Shown: piece by piece, positions 1-9,700 of the stretch
How the letters are laid out: every line of letters begins with the position of its first letter
Position numbering within the stretch: position 1 is the first letter of the stretch
NCBI GenBank assembly: GCA_015179025.1
Contig: WHUX01000108.1
Location: 62,001 to 126,000, forward strand
From: Terfezia claveryi
Lineage: Eukaryota > Ascomycota > Pezizomycetes > Pezizales > Pezizaceae
Direction: 5' to 3'
Length of the DNA stretch: 64,000 nucleotides
The notes under the pieces: generated by a model
Seen by the model: only the letters and a program-made list of their open reading frames with translations
What the model was told of the DNA's origin: nothing
Databases searched by the model: none
Translations under genes and position numbers: made by a program

Positions 1-111
1 ATATGTTCGTGTTCATGTATATAAGGAAGTCATGGACGCCCTGACCTCCAGGAATCATCATGCGAAGACATCTCTCCTCTTCTACATATATTCATCCGTA
101 TATTCTTACAG

Positions 112-1011
112 GGTGTCATTACTAGAATCCGGGAATGCCTCAGCGAGAGCCAGGCTGAGTTGGGTATGCGAGTACTCATGTGGCTTCATTTTGCCTACCA
201 CTAAAGCTTGTGGAACTTCAACATGCGCTAGCTGTTGAGTAGAGCGATACGGAATTCGATGCGGGGAATATTCCTTCACGGAAAGCCTACTAGACTGCGG
301 TCTTGGGTTGGTTATTGTGGATGGAAAGACACTGACAGTACGCTTTGTGCACTACACACTTGAAGAGTACTTCCACAAATATGCTGGGAAAGAATTCCCA
401 GATGGGCGTAGTTCTATCGCCGAAAGTTGTTGACCTACCTTAACTTGGCAAATTTGAGACAGCATGGTATTAATAAAAGTCTGAAAGCAAAGCTGAACGA
501 ATATGCATTCTTAGAGTATGCGTCACTTTATTGGGGGACCTATCTCAAGCGTCAATGCAATGATGGCCTGACAAAACTCACAAATATTATATTATACTAT
601 GAGAACAACCGCCCACCCTGTTCTATACAAGTCTTGTATTGGAGGCTTCAGCGATTCAGACCGGCGCAGAGATTTTCAGGACCCATATAGCAGCATACTT
701 TGGAGACTGAAAATATGACGTATCTCTGTAAGATAGGGTGGAATGTAGGGCAGAAAGATGATGGTGACCGGACCACGCCCTACTGGGCAGCTGAGATGGG
801 GCATGGGGCCGTTGTGCGGCTGCTGATTGGGCGAGATGCATTGCTGTTGATATCAATGCTAAGACTTATAGGGGATGGACACCTCTCTCATTGGCAGCTC
901 AGAATGGGCGTGCGGCTGCTGATCGAGCAAGATGATGTGGATATCAATACTAAGGACCCTCGTGGGTGGACACCACTCTCATTGGCTGCTGCAAATGGCA
1001 TGAAGCTGTTG
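112..1011 (+). pseudogene. NACHT-ankyrin pseudogene, upstream part
   Basis: This stretch aligns base by base with 9940-10900 of the intact NACHT-ankyrin gene: the region after the NACHT core, the segment reading VHYTLEEYF, and the first ankyrin repeats. Reading frames change several times and there are in-frame stops, for example just after the segment near 430, so no single protein can be made. The similarity starts abruptly at about 112, preceded by a CAG that could be a splice acceptor; the sequence before it does not match the intact copy. The ankyrin array is cut at 1011 by a LINE insertion and resumes at 3114. The rest of the gene lies outside the window or is lost. Confidence 0.85.
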
Positions 1012-1185
1012 TAGCAGACGGCAAGCTCCATGTAATATACCTAGGACTGGCGACAGAGGAGTCCGATATGCTAGCCTTTCTATCAGACACACTGGCGGCA
1101 ATTCTCTCAATTCGGAACATGAATCGAGGTCTCAAGCATAGAAAAGAAAATCTCACATCTAGACGAAATCTCAGGAGCACCCCTA

Positions 1186-1575
1186 ATGGCAACGGAAGGG
1201 GGGCTACGCACTAGATCCAAAGCAATCCGCAAGGAAGCCAGATCAAAGGAAGGGTTGGGAACAAGACGCTGTGAGTGGAACCGACAGGCGCTTCAGCATA
1301 TACCTGGCTGCGTACCAACCGCGGCCCTCAGAAGAGTTGGTTACCTATTCCATATCGGCAAGACCGCCTCTAAGGAATGTGTATGTGGAGCCCCATCAGA
1401 GACAGGAGACCACATCGCCTTCGAGTGTCCGCGATTCAGACGCATCAGAACAGATCCGCTAAGGGGAAGAAGGAGCTGGGAGGAACTCGACAGGGCGAAA
1501 TGGAGAGAGGAAGGAGAAGAGTCCTACGGGGCAACAGAGGCCTTTTGCAAGGGAATCTTTCACGAGATCACCTAA
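1186..1575 (+). pseudogene. LINE ORF2 C-terminal fragment with zinc knuckle
   Basis: The 129-residue open frame is the C-terminus of a LINE ORF2 protein. It contains a Cys-x-Cys-x7-His-x4-Cys knuckle (CVCGAPSETGDHIAFEC), the motif that follows RNase H in Tad1-like LINE proteins. The preceding RNase H part, about 1016-1140, is in another frame and is recognisable by SDTLAAI. It belongs to the 5'-truncated LINE at 1012-3113 and cannot encode a working polymerase. Confidence 0.75.
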
Positions 1576-2021
1576 TTGTTTACGTTTCCCACACGAGTTC
1601 CATTTGTTCTAGTTCAGGCCCCCTGTCACGAGTTTCTTTTGTCATCTTTCCAATTTCTCACGAGTTCACTATGGGATGTGTTATGGGGAGGCCCAGTCAG
1701 GTCATCGGCTCGTCCGTTAATGACAGTACAGTATACTCTTTATATAAGAATATTTGATATAAGAATATACTTGATATAAGAATATATTTGATAGAAGAAT
1801 ATTCTTATTTTTTCGCGGTTGTTTACTAAGGTATTCTTATAGCAAGTGCACCTGATTGGGTAATGTATAAACAGCCTAGCCAGAATAGGAAGGCTTATCG
1901 ATAAGAATACCCCGCACAACCATGTTACACCGTAAGCACACAACACCGCCAAAAACTACACCGTGACACACAATACTACTACACCTACAATACCACCTCC
2001 GAGCTCCCGAACTAATTCTAT

Positions 2022-2195
2022 ATGCCTGCTATTGGTGCATTGAAACGTCAAGGGTGGACTGAAGAAGAACGCAAGGAGATATATAACTATGCAAATGCAC
2101 ATCCTGATCTCACATGGCAAGTTACCGCCTTCTCCACTTCACCCGGGCCTGTTCCTGGTCCTCCTGTACCTAGTTCTTCCTCTACCACACGTTAA
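2022..2195 (+). CDS. 57-aa HTH-like N-terminal transposase fragment
   Basis: An intact ATG-to-TAA frame of 57 codons lies inside the outer pogo-like element. Its first half (WTEEERKEIYNYANAHPDLTW) resembles the helix-turn-helix start of pogo/Tigger/CENP-B-type transposases. The second half is Pro/Ser-rich (SPGPVPGPPVPSSSS) and unlike a transposase catalytic domain. No DDE domain is present anywhere in the element. It could be an inert remnant, or a short DNA-binding protein able to occupy transposon ends; nothing in the sequence decides this. Confidence 0.5.
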   Translation: MPAIGALKRQGWTEEERKEIYNYANAHPDLTWQVTAFSTSPGPVPGPPVPSSSSTTR

Positions 2196-2267
2196 TTCTC
2201 TTATTTGATGTACACCTTTAGTAGTTACCCTGACATTTGACATAAGAATATATTTGATATAAGAATA

Positions 2268-2889
2268 CCGTATTAATTCGCGAGTAAGAAAGTACTACTC
2301 GGCAGGACAGTATTCGTGTATAAGACAGGGGTAAAACAGCCTAATTTTGGCCAAGATATGCGAATCGTGTTTAAGACAGCAAATTTTTCTTATAAGACAG
2401 TAGTATAGTAATGTCGATGTTGACTCGCACAACCGGCTTCTTTCACTCATCACCATCACTTGTACAATGTCAATCCCGCTGGCACCTCGTGCTGGACCCA
2501 GTGCGCAAACCACCAGCCAAAGACCTCGCGCAACCTCCGTCTTGCAACTGCAGAACTCTAGCAGGCGGACAGTCATTCCAGCACTATCAGAGGTGGATTC
2601 GGAAGTGACAATGAGCATGGAGATTACATTACTGAAGGAGAGGCTACGCAATGTGCTACAATTACGCTTGGAGTGGAGATCGTGTAAAAAGATATCAATT
2701 ATGCTACTGTCGGTGTTGTTCCGAAAATCTTTTTGGTTGCGGAAATTTTTTTTTTCCCTTACCCCCCCCTTCTTTTATAAGAAAGTACCCCGTGTTTAAG
2801 CTAGTACCGTGTATAAGACAGTAAATTTAAGGCCCCTCCGACCGCCCGTTTGTTAGTAAGACAGCATTCTTACTCGCGAATTAATACGG
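2268..2889 (+). mobile_element. Nested pogo-like element, CCGTATTAATTCGC family
   Basis: This 622-bp element has inverted ends CCGTATTAATTCGCGAGTAAGAA and is flanked by TA (2266-2267, 2890-2891) inside the outer pogo-like element. It is the same family, in opposite orientation, as the element at 48452-49308. The two share the terminal repeats and several hundred internal bases, including repeated TATAAGACAG-type motifs. No complete transposase is present. Confidence 0.85.
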
Positions 2890-3113
2890 TATTACCCCCC
2901 TGCCGGGCGATATTCTTTTATCGAGAGTATACTGTATGGGGCCTCGTCTCGACATTTTTTTTTTTTTTACCTTTTGTATTTAGCGCGCACGGGCCTGGCA
3001 GATTAACTTGCCTCACCCCTGAATCCACCCGGATTTCCGGGTGGCTCCTCATGGCTCCCTTGACGGGGCCGCATAGGAGTAACAAGTATTTTTTTTAAAA
3101 AAAAAAAAAAAAA

Positions 3114-4250
3114 GGCATGAGGCTGTTGTGCGGCTGCTAATCGAGCGAGATAACATTGATATCAATGTTAAGGAAGCATGGGCTGACACCACTCTCATGC
3201 ACAGCTTTTCTTGGGCGTGAGGCTGCAGATTGGCAGGCTGGCCCTACCAATACAAGGAGGGTTTGGTGAGGTCAATTACGATGAACACCTCCCACACATT
3301 TAATATTATGAGTTCTGCCTGCTTGGAAAGTTTCGTATTTCCAGTTTGATGAGCGAAATTGGCATACAAAGGCAGCATTAACCGGGAGTGGCCCCGGTTG
3401 CATGTGGGAGTACATCTGGCCACACAAGCAAAGAGTGTATTCTTCAGAGTGAGAGATAATACATTGGCAAATTTATGACCGGTTTGAAAGATGTGGTAGA
3501 GTGGTGGCTGGACTAGACACTCTCTAGACACAAGTACCTATCGGGAGCAGTACATAACTCATCGGCGCCCCCTGCGCCTGTCAATTCAACAAGGGCAGGT
3601 CTGCTACCACCAGCGGAAGAAGAAATCCTCATCAACGTGACATGCTTTCCCCGCGGGCCTGATGCAGTTCCTAATGCTGCCCATCAATTTCCAGGGATTC
3701 CAGCAGATAATGACGTTCCAGCACATAATGATGAAGACAATGACCAACAGAATTATGAGCCACTTGTCTTGAACCGTTTTATACCATATTTTCATGCATT
3801 TCTATGGCGCCCGGTCTGTATGCAACATGCATGGAGATATAGTCTCCAGTTCGTGGACAGGGATTTGCGGAATACTTGGGATTCGGAGCACCTCGAGGGC
3901 GGTCCCTCCCACACTCTCTTTAGGGCTTTGTTGATATCAATGCTAAGGACGAGCATGGGCGGACACCCCTGTCATGGCAGCTAGGAATGGACATGAGGCT
4001 GTTATGCGGTTGCTGAATGATCAACGTGATGTATAGGCAAAATTGTACCAGCTTCCACGTTTGTGGGAGATACCACGAGCATCGACGCTCTGGCTGCGGG
4101 TGAGGTTACAAGTTATTTAGTCAAAGAGAGGACACGGAATCCTGAGTATTCCTATACTGATGTATCTATTTATTTCCAACTCCTTATGAACGAACCTTTG
4201 CAAGTGTATATTCCTATAGTATCGAATATGATCACATGAATTTATCTACT
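3114..4250 (+). pseudogene. NACHT-ankyrin pseudogene, downstream part
   Basis: Ankyrin-coding sequence resumes after the LINE at 3114-3224, breaks off, and resumes at 3931-4033 with the final repeat. It is followed by about 200 bp of 3' flank matching 12960-13172 downstream of the intact gene. Both gene and flank were therefore duplicated together. The 3225-3930 stretch is foreign to the gene; no target duplication or recognisable protein was found there, only an unassigned 115-codon frame at 3637-3984 that runs into the ankyrin sequence. Confidence 0.75.
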
Positions 4251-4554
4251 GATGTGCGGCTGTATGCCCGATTTCCCGTAGCATTTATTATAAGTAGTAG
4301 ACTTCTTATAAGTGATGCAAGAGTTGACTTGATTGGTACTTTTTCATTCATTACATAAGTACCAGTACCGGGAAGTCTGCTCTTTTTTTTTTTTTTAAGA
4401 GTCTATACCCGCAATAGACTTAAAATCATGACAGGGCCCCCTATTGAAGGCTTTCGGTACAAGAAGCAGAAGCTAAGAGATTCACTAAGCTACAAAGAGA
4501 GTATCAATGAGAAATAACCCCGCTTCACAACCTGCCACACAATAATATAGAGAA
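4251..4554. other. Non-coding gap
   Basis: No gene is supported. The stretch holds a 14-base poly(T) run near 4383 and short AT-rich repeats around 4280-4320. Confidence 0.5.
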
Positions 4555-4842
4555 TTGCTACAACAGCTCTCTGGCATCTTCTCATACTCCGCATCGGCAG
4601 CCATGGTCAGGAAGTGCGCGTCAAGCCATAAGAACCTATCCCGAACAAACCCCAATGCTACTTGGCGACATATCAAGCGCTGGTTTGAGGCGGAAATGCC
4701 CAATAAAGATCTTACTCAATCATATATCAGCAAAAGTACTATATCTGTTTATTTGTCTCTTGTATGCTCCTGTCATATTCATGATGCTATTCCGCAACTT
4801 CTCCGAGTTTATTCCATAATTGCCTTTTTTCTTGTAATGTAA
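4555..4842 (+). pseudogene. Pogo/Tigger-type transposase N-terminal relic
   Basis: About 45 residues of this frame (centre NPNATWRHIKRWFEAEM followed by LTQSYISKST) match the usual pogo/Tigger DNA-binding pattern: a helix, a W-x2-I/L-K-x-W-F-E core, then an L-(S/T)-Q-S-x-I-S motif. The catalytic domain does not follow, and the C-terminal 40 residues look like non-coding read-through. No ATG gives a convincing start. No inverted ends were found. Confidence 0.45.
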
Positions 4843-5002
4843 GAATATATTGGTGACAAGTATATTCCTCCCCCGTCCGGACGTATGCTAGTATCGAGTG
4901 TCATTTGTATATAGATTATCCAGTAGCTAGAGACTTAGAAAAATGAACAACCTTCTACATCACACCGAGTCCGAGGCCACCTCCGCCCTCACCCGACCTC
5001 TG

Positions 5003-6381
5003 TCAAAAATCATATGCTTCAACCGGGAGCCATCTTACTCTCATACCTGTTCGCTTCACATCCTGTATTCTGTCTGCTATGGGTCTGTGGCATGGGACGC
5101 CATGAACCACGAAGGCTTTCATGTCGACGTACTCCTTGTCGGCAGCTTTCGTAGGTTTTTTGTGTTTGGTAACCTGAGAACCAGCCACCTGTCGGGCTAC
5201 TTGACGTACAGTAGTCTGTTTTTTTGGTTACGGGGGGTGTAACTGGAGCTACGTCCTTACCACTGTCCTTCCTGGACTCCATTCTTGGTTCTGGGTTTTG
5301 AGTCCACCATTACGGTGTCTTCCTCTTTTTGTGTTTTTGCCGGGAGTGTGTCTTCCGGCGTTTTCCCCTCCTTGGCTCCCTTTTTCTTCTTACTCTGCTT
5401 CTTCTCCATCGCCGCCTCCAAATCCTCTATCCTTTTCCCTGTTGACCTAGGGCTTGCTCCACCCCCAGCTTGACTCTCGCTACAAAACCTCTTCCCAGGC
5501 TTTATCTCTCGCTGTTTTAGCCTCAAGGCTCCTCTCCTCGGTCACCCTACACCTCTTCTGCCAAAATTCCGCCTCCTTAAAAAGGTCATCTTACCCCCAA
5601 ACTCCTCAGCAAAACGTTTTTTAGTAGATTTTTGACCCATATCAACTCCCCTTTCAGCTCCAGTGTGCTCTTCCGGAACTGCTCTTTTTCCTCTTCCAAA
5701 CGTTCCACCTGCTCTCTTAAATCCTCCCTCTCCTTCACTGCCGCAGAAAAATCCAATTTGAGTTTCTCTGCTTCCTTCTCCAGTCTCCATTTTTTATAGA
5801 TCATTTCCATATCCGCCTCCAGTGACTCCTCATTTGAGCACCCATGCTCCTTGGTGTTCTCTGCTGCCGTATCGTAAGTACCTGTTATCGTACCATAAAG
5901 CATATCTAGGTGCCATATCTCTTTATCCTCCCTCTCCTCAAACTCATTCGTATCCAGCCCGTCATCCTCTGTCTCAAATTCAAAACTCCGAGAGTTCTCT
6001 TTGATCATCTCTAGTTTTTGCATCCATTCCATGAAGGAACTCATTCCCTCCGATGACATGGGGTGCCAGCTGGTGTCGGTAATTGTGTCGGCTCTGGTGA
6101 TCTGCATGTCTGTAGAACATTTTCTTGCCTCGGTATGTGGATCTGGCGCCGCTTTTGCAGTTAGGCTTTGGAATCCCTCCCTGTTTGAAGAAAGCGAATG
6201 GCCTTCCGCAGCCAAGTGATTCGTAGGTTTTGGAAAATCCGTGATTACGTTCTTGCCTCGTAAAAAGTTTGATCGCTACTGTTCCGTTTTCGAGGGCTAT
6301 AAAATCCTGTAATTGCTTGACGTCGGAAATCTCTGGTTTTGTTGAGTTCGACCAAGTGGGCTCCTGTACCGTAATTAGCAC
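5003..6381 (-). pseudogene. Degenerate coiled-coil ORF, probably LINE ORF1 (gag-like)
   Basis: Four overlapping minus-strand frames form one gene broken by several frameshifts. From the N-terminal side (high coordinates) there is an N-terminal segment, a long charged coiled coil at about 5900-5600, a Lys-rich stretch near 5480-5400, and a final segment containing AFVVHGVPCHRPIAD followed by VRWL. That last segment resembles the RNA-binding region of Tad1-like ORF1 proteins; compare AVVLHAAPMRYKPG then IRWLL at 40.3 kb. No ORF2, poly(A) tail or target duplication is attached, so the assignment rests on one motif and the coiled coil. Confidence 0.5.
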
Positions 6382-6744
6382 GCGGCTCTGACAGTGCTGG
6401 GTTGAGTCAGGGTAACAACTGCCATGCGGCCACTTGAGTATGCTAAATATAAGTATTCACGAACTACATAGTTAGTACATACTTACTTATGTACAAGTAT
6501 TGTTTTATTTTCTAACGGTGGTGCTTATAAGTACTGTAGGATCCATATATGTGTATGACTTGTCGATGTATGGATTCATGGCTTGGGTCCTTGGGAGGCT
6601 TGATGTAACTTGCTGTTTATATATATAGTCCTGAGGCTTGCAAGCAGAAGGAAGAAGCCGTCTTCAGAATAAGCATCATCCTAAGTGAGGTTGTACGGAG
6701 TACATACAGTATATATGGAATAGAACCTCATTTTCATCTCTTTC
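6382..6744. promoter_or_regulatory. Presumed promoter region of the NACHT-ankyrin gene
   Basis: No coding sequence is supported. A TATA-like run (TATATATATA, 6618-6627) lies about 120 bp upstream of the ATG at 6745, a plausible core promoter for the NACHT-ankyrin gene. Function is inferred from position only. Confidence 0.3.
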
Positions 6745-9700
6745 ATGGGATTTCCAACTTCTGGCAAAACGAACTTTGGCTACTTCCCCCAGTTAACACC
6801 AACATCGTGTTATTGGAATTCAAGTCACCAAGGTTTCAAAAGCCCAAGTAACATGCGTAGTGTACAGCGTCAAGCAGTGACAGCCTGATTCGCTGAGACT
6901 GTGAGACAACCTGCCGGCAAGCCACGTGGTGTGTGTCAAGTTCTACTCCCCGTCTACTGCCGGTAGTAGAAAGCGCGGCAGCAATACCCCCGATCAGCCA
7001 ACTGTAACAACTTCCTCTCAATCGCTCGCAGTCCCAGCAAGCGTACTTGCGCGACCTCACAGTTCGTATTCAGGTTCCTCCGCCCTACAAGCGCATAATC
7101 CTATGGTGCCCTTCGGCGGCCACGGTTCACCTTCCTCCTCCATGTCCGGCGGCGCACCATTCGTTCCAATATTGAATTCCCCACCCCCTAGCTATGGAAT
7201 AGTGCGTCGCAACAGTACCCCGAATCAGCCAACTCAACCACTCGCTGTGTATTCAGATTCCTCCGCCCTGCAAACTCAGAGACCCTTACTTCAGAAGCTA
7301 TCACTGCCAACTGATGCCGGAGGCTCCCCTTCCTCTGGCGCACAGGGTTCACCCACCATATCGGTCAGCGCACTCACCGTTCAAATATCGCATTCTCAAG
7401 CCTCGGCTGAAATCGTTGTGCAAGCAGCAGCACCGCCTCAAACGAAGTCAGTATCACGGGTTTGGGCTAAAGCGTTGGAACTTGCTGAGAAGAGACTCAA
7501 CGACAACAACCTCCCACCACTCAATCTCACGATCCTCACCTCAAAATTGGCAGAGGAAAATATTGAGGCTGTTGTCAAAGCACTGAATACTGTACAAGAA
7601 GATCATAGGAAAAAAAGGTGGAGCTATACCTGGCGTGGGAAGGAAGTTGTAGTCGTGGAACGTTTGGGGAAAATTCTGAAAAACGTAGAGCAATACACAA
7701 AGGTTGTGGATACTGCTAGTATCCGCAGGTGAGCGCCTTAGTTTGGGCTGGTGTTCGGGTTATCATGCAGGTTCGTATTGATATACACTCCATGGAGGAT
7801 TCGCCGGGACTAAGCTGATTCTTTGAATAGGTCGCGCTGAATCATGTAGAAGCAATTGAAGGTTTTGAGGTAGCAATAGCGGCGCTCCTGGCAAATATGG
7901 ATATGTGCGAGTTTTATGCTGGGATATACGTTGGGGCTCCATTGACTTCAGGTTCAGCAGCATCAGGGTCAGCAGTGAATAGCTTACAGCGTCAGCGTAT
8001 GCTAGAATCTGCCTTACCAGAGCTCTATGCTGCTGTCATTGTGTTTGCAGTCAAGGCTCGTGCTTATTTTGAAGCTAGAGGTATGTGTGCCGTATGTGAG
8101 TACATATAAGATATCATTACATGGTGCTAAACCAAGAACAGGGCTCAAAAAAGTTACAAACACATTAAAGTCATTTAATGTTGAATTTCAGCCTTTCATT
8201 GAAGACATCAATGCAAAAGAGAAGGTCATTCGGGAATGTGCAGATGCTGCTACCATGGAAAAGATAAGGAGTATGGTGTTACAAATACTGTTGGATGCAT
8301 ATATAATAAGGAAAAATCTAATGCAAGAATACAGACTTTGAAGGTGTCCTTCAGGATATTACGTCAGAACTGAAACCTTTGGCCAAGTTGAATGGTAGGT
8401 GGATACTTCATTATGTCATTTTTAACTTGCCCCATTACCGCCCCAGCCGCGCCTAGGTTTTATACATCCCGGATATTTTCTCAATGGTGAAAAAGTGAAG
8501 CTGACGAGACTGCATAAACAGACATATCAACTACAGCTACTCACACAAGCAAAGTGACTGAAGAAATTCGCAATAACACCCAGGGTACCTTTAAAATCTC
8601 TCATACCTATTTGGGATTAAGCTGAATAAGAAATGCTGATGAGACTGTATGAACAGATATATCAACTACTGCTACTCGCAATCTCAATGTGACTAAAGAA
8701 ATTCGCAATAACACCCAGGGTACCTTTAAAATCTCGTGCCTATATAGGATTAAGTTGAATAAGAAATGCTGATGAGACTGTATGAACAGATATATCAACT
8801 ACTGCTACTCGCAATCTCAATGTGACTGAAGAAATCCGCAATAACACCCAGGGTACCTTTAAATTTCTCATACCTATATTGGGTTTAAGCTGACTTTTTC
8901 AGATGGCAGGATACTCGAACTATTGACAATGTTGACCCCATTGGAGCCACTTAAGAGACACCAGGATGTGAAGATGCCTCGTACCAAAAACGCTGCCGCA
9001 TGGCTCCTGGGTCTTGAATCTTTCTGCAAATGGCGAGATGGCAATATTACAGAAGAGGGTGGTCATGTCTTTTGCTGTTATGGGATACCCGGTGCAGGAA
9101 AAACCGTAATTAGGTATTGCGTCAAATCTACAGTTCCATCTACTATCGAGGGTGTAGCTGGTAACTAATTTTCATCAAAACTCATATAGCTCTGTCGTTA
9201 TTGATGATCTTTACTCTCAATTTTATAAAGTTGATCCTAACATAGGGATTGCTTGTTTGTATGGCGACTATAAGGATCAAAAAAACCAAACACTGGTCCA
9301 TATTCTTGGTTGCTTTCTGCGTCAATTTCTAACCACTGCGCAAAAACCTATACCAGATGGAGTGATTGAGAAGCTTAATGAGATCCGGCACCAGGGCGGA
9401 AAAGCTGGAGTGGGCGATATTTTAGCTCTACTTAATATATGGTTACAACAACTCAAGCGTGCATTTATCTGTATAGATGCCATAGATGAGCTTGAACCAA
9501 AAGTTCAGCAGCAGCTTCTCGACATACTTAAAGATTTGGGCATTAACAATATTCGCTTATTTCTTACAGGGCGAAGTCATATTGAAAATGAAGTACAGAA
9601 GCACCTTCGAGTAGTTCAGCAATATAAAATCGTCATTAGCGCCAGTCGGCAGGACCTCCAGGACTTCTTGGAGCAACAAATTGAGGACGATCTGAATCCA

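Larger units (their letters stand above)
1729..2934 (+). mobile_element. Non-autonomous pogo-like element (outer), in LINE 3' UTR
   Basis: The terminal inverted repeats start CAGTATACTCT and remain similar for about 25 bp. The element is flanked by TA (1727-1728 and 2935-2936), the Tc1/mariner/pogo target duplication. The flanks join precisely into the uninterrupted LINE 3' UTR seen near 56.86 kb. Without the second element nested at 2268-2889 it is about 0.58 kb. It encodes only a 57-residue protein resembling a transposase DNA-binding N-terminus, so it is non-autonomous. Confidence 0.85.
1012..3113 (+). mobile_element. 5'-truncated Tad1-like LINE inserted in the ankyrin pseudogene
   Basis: A 15-bp target duplication (GGCATGARGCTGTTG, 14 of 15 identical) flanks it at 997-1011 and 3114-3128, and it ends in a poly(A) run at about 3097-3113. 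It starts inside the RNase H region of ORF2, runs through the C-terminal zinc knuckle, and has a 3' UTR shared with LINE tails near 39.7, 48.4, 56.1 and 56.9 kb. The UTR is itself interrupted by a DNA transposon at 1729-2934. Removing that transposon and one TA restores a UTR like the one at 56860-56885. Confidence 0.88.

Noticed and set aside
3637..3984. 115-codon frame between ankyrin fragments
   Set aside because: No known family, and its last third is out-of-frame ankyrin sequence; kept only as a note in the pseudogene entry.
8607..8798. 63-codon minus-strand frame with repeated peptides
   Set aside because: Antisense of the tandem mini-exon units, repeated with the same 134-bp period.
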